Shown one piece after another: positions 63,052 to 64,000 of a stretch of DNA of 64,000 nucleotides. The position numbers and the translations under genes were made by a program. The notes below the pieces were generated by a model, which saw only the letters and a program-made list of their open reading frames with translations, did not search any database and was not told the DNA's origin. Position 1 is the first letter of the stretch; each line of letters begins with the position of its first letter. This DNA comes from Larimichthys crocea (lineage: Eukaryota; Chordata; Actinopteri; Sciaenidae), in assembly GCF_000972845.2 (NCBI RefSeq), contig NC_040027.1, forward strand, positions 8,961,158-9,025,157, read 5' to 3'.

Positions 63052-63394
63052 CTCTAGCCTGCGGTCAGCTCTCTGCAGTAGGTAGCCCAGCTCCAAATCC
63101 TGGAGGTCCGTCTCAAATCCCAGGTAGTTTTCTGTAGAGTCTGCCACCATGGGCCTGCAGGCCCCCTGCGTCAGGCTAAACCCCGGGTTGCAGCTCCCAC
63201 AGCGGGTGTGGTTGTCTGGCGCACATGCAGCGCAAGCCAAGCCTTCCCCGACGGAGCAGGGCGGAGGCAGCTGACAGGGGCTGTGTTCGTATCGACAGCT
63301 GCAGCTGTGGAGCTCCTCGGAGAATGCACCAAGTTGGTTGTTCTCTGAGCAATACAGGAGAGACTGGAAATGACTGAGCCAGTAGGACTGAGGC
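63052..63394 (-). CDS. brinp2/brinp3: BRINP2/3-like protein, penultimate coding exon (cysteine-rich segment)
   Basis: This internal exon of the same gene lies between an acceptor (CTGCAG at 63400-63395) and a donor (GAG|GTATTT, GT at 63051-63050). It is 343 bp: one base completing a split codon, then 114 full codons, so it joins the last exon in phase 0 (R-L-E | V-H-A-I-F). It begins P-Q-S-Y-W-L-S-H-F-Q-S-L-L-Y-C-S-E-N-N. It then carries closely spaced cysteines of an EGF-like or disulfide-rich type: HSCSC, SPCQLPPPC, ACAACAPDNHTRCGSCNPGF and GACRP. It ends with the family-conserved stretch GFETDLQDLELGYLLQ. An N-H-T glycosylation sequon sits inside the cysteine cluster. No in-frame stop occurs. 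The reading frame extends above position 63240, although no ATG is there, as expected for an internal exon. All earlier exons (signal peptide, MACPF) are outside the window. Confidence 0.93.
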
Positions 63395-63614
63395 CTGCAG
63401 CAGGAGGAGAAGAAAAACAGAACAGGAGAGAGTGAGAGGCAGTGAGAGAGTGGTTATTGAACGGGGCTTAGAGGATGAGCTGGTTTATTAGGTAGCATGC
63501 TTTATTGGGTCCTGGACACCTGTCTGGGTGTGCAGACAGCTTGCTCGTTAAAAATATAGAGCACAATCAGCATAATGTAAAGCATGCAGACAGGCCGAGC
63601 AGACAGGATTCAAG

Positions 63615-63942
63615 TTAGGGCTGCAAATAACAGTTGTTTTCATTAATATGTTGATGATTTTTCTTGATGAATGGATTAGTTCTTTTGGTCTATAAAATGA
63701 AAGAAAACCATTCAAAGTATTCATCACAGTTGATTCAAAGCCCAAGGTAACATCCTCAAGTGTTGTTTTGTTACCATAGCAAAGATATCGAGTTTACTGT
63801 CAAGACGAAAAAGGTCAGAAAACATTCACATCTGAAATCCTCTTCTCTAAAGAATTACTCAGAAACGATAAACTGATTATCAAAACAGTTGCAATGAATT
63901 TGATATTGGACAACAAATCAATGTATCGTTGCAGTTATAGTT
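63615..63942 (+). mobile_element. Dispersed teleost repeat with inverted ends, MITE-like
   Basis: The segment starts TTAGGGCTGCAAATAAC and ends CGTTGCAGTTATAG, whose reverse complement (CTATAACTGCAACG) resembles the start, so the ends are imperfect inverted repeats. Inside are the phrases GGTCTATAAAATG, AAAGCCCAAGGT and GAGTTTACTGTCA. From memory this matches a very abundant fish repeat whose consensus begins AGGGCTGCAACTAACGATT. It is non-coding and diverged. It lies in the intron upstream of the cysteine-rich BRINP exon. Family name not assigned. Confidence 0.7.
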
Positions 63943-64000
63943 AAAGTTAGTTTGCAGGTCAAAAGACATTAGTGGTAGTCTAGATTGGCATAACCATGAA

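Noticed and set aside
1..64000. CRISPR arrays, operons, prophage or bacterial defence systems
   Set aside because: The sequence is vertebrate nuclear DNA. No regularly spaced repeats or prokaryotic gene organisation occur.

Overview
The window is vertebrate nuclear DNA, almost certainly from a ray-finned (teleost, probably percomorph) fish. The evidence is a spliced vertebrate gene with GT-AG introns, an AT-leaning background full of microsatellites, and interspersed repeats of recognisably teleost type: L2/Maui-like LINE tails ending in ATGG repeats, tRNA-derived SINEs, and short inverted-repeat DNA elements. There are no operons, no ribosome-binding sites and no long intronless ORFs outside the one gene.

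Only one protein-coding gene can be supported. At the right end, on the minus strand, lie the last two coding exons of a BRINP-family gene (BMP/retinoic-acid-inducible neural-specific protein). The exons are 63052..63394 and 61238..62008, separated by a 1,043-bp GT-AG phase-0 intron. They encode a cysteine-rich segment and the conserved C-terminal region, ending in K-L-C-S and TAA. From remembered family features it is BRINP2/BRINP3-like and not BRINP1. The N-terminal and MACPF-containing exons lie beyond the right edge of the window.

The other roughly 60 kb, downstream (3') of this gene, looks like a gene desert. All remaining ORFs are short (under about 145 codons), often with antisense ORFs of equal length, and none resembles a protein family apart from one LINE fragment. 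The region holds decayed transposable elements. These are LINE tails at 451-572, 4755-4830, 5710-5855 and 8316-8368, a LINE reverse-transcriptase C-terminal fragment at 23377-23490, tRNA-SINEs at 32216-32416 and 35885-36190, and hAT-like short inverted-repeat elements at 43114-43636 and 45276-45611. Other inverted-repeat elements lie at 21358-21918 and 63615-63942, and several unnamed dispersed repeats recur within the window. Two perfect short tandem duplications (44 bp and 45 bp) and many microsatellites are present.

Several non-repetitive, non-coding blocks (for example 16050-16410, 22160-22500, 37890-38230 and 48290-48610) have the mixed composition and homeodomain/POU-like motifs typical of conserved enhancers around developmental neural genes. 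That is inference and needs a cross-species alignment. I found no convincing novel biological system. The most useful leads are these candidate regulatory blocks, the well-preserved transposable-element structures, and a short strong hairpin at 57184-57232.
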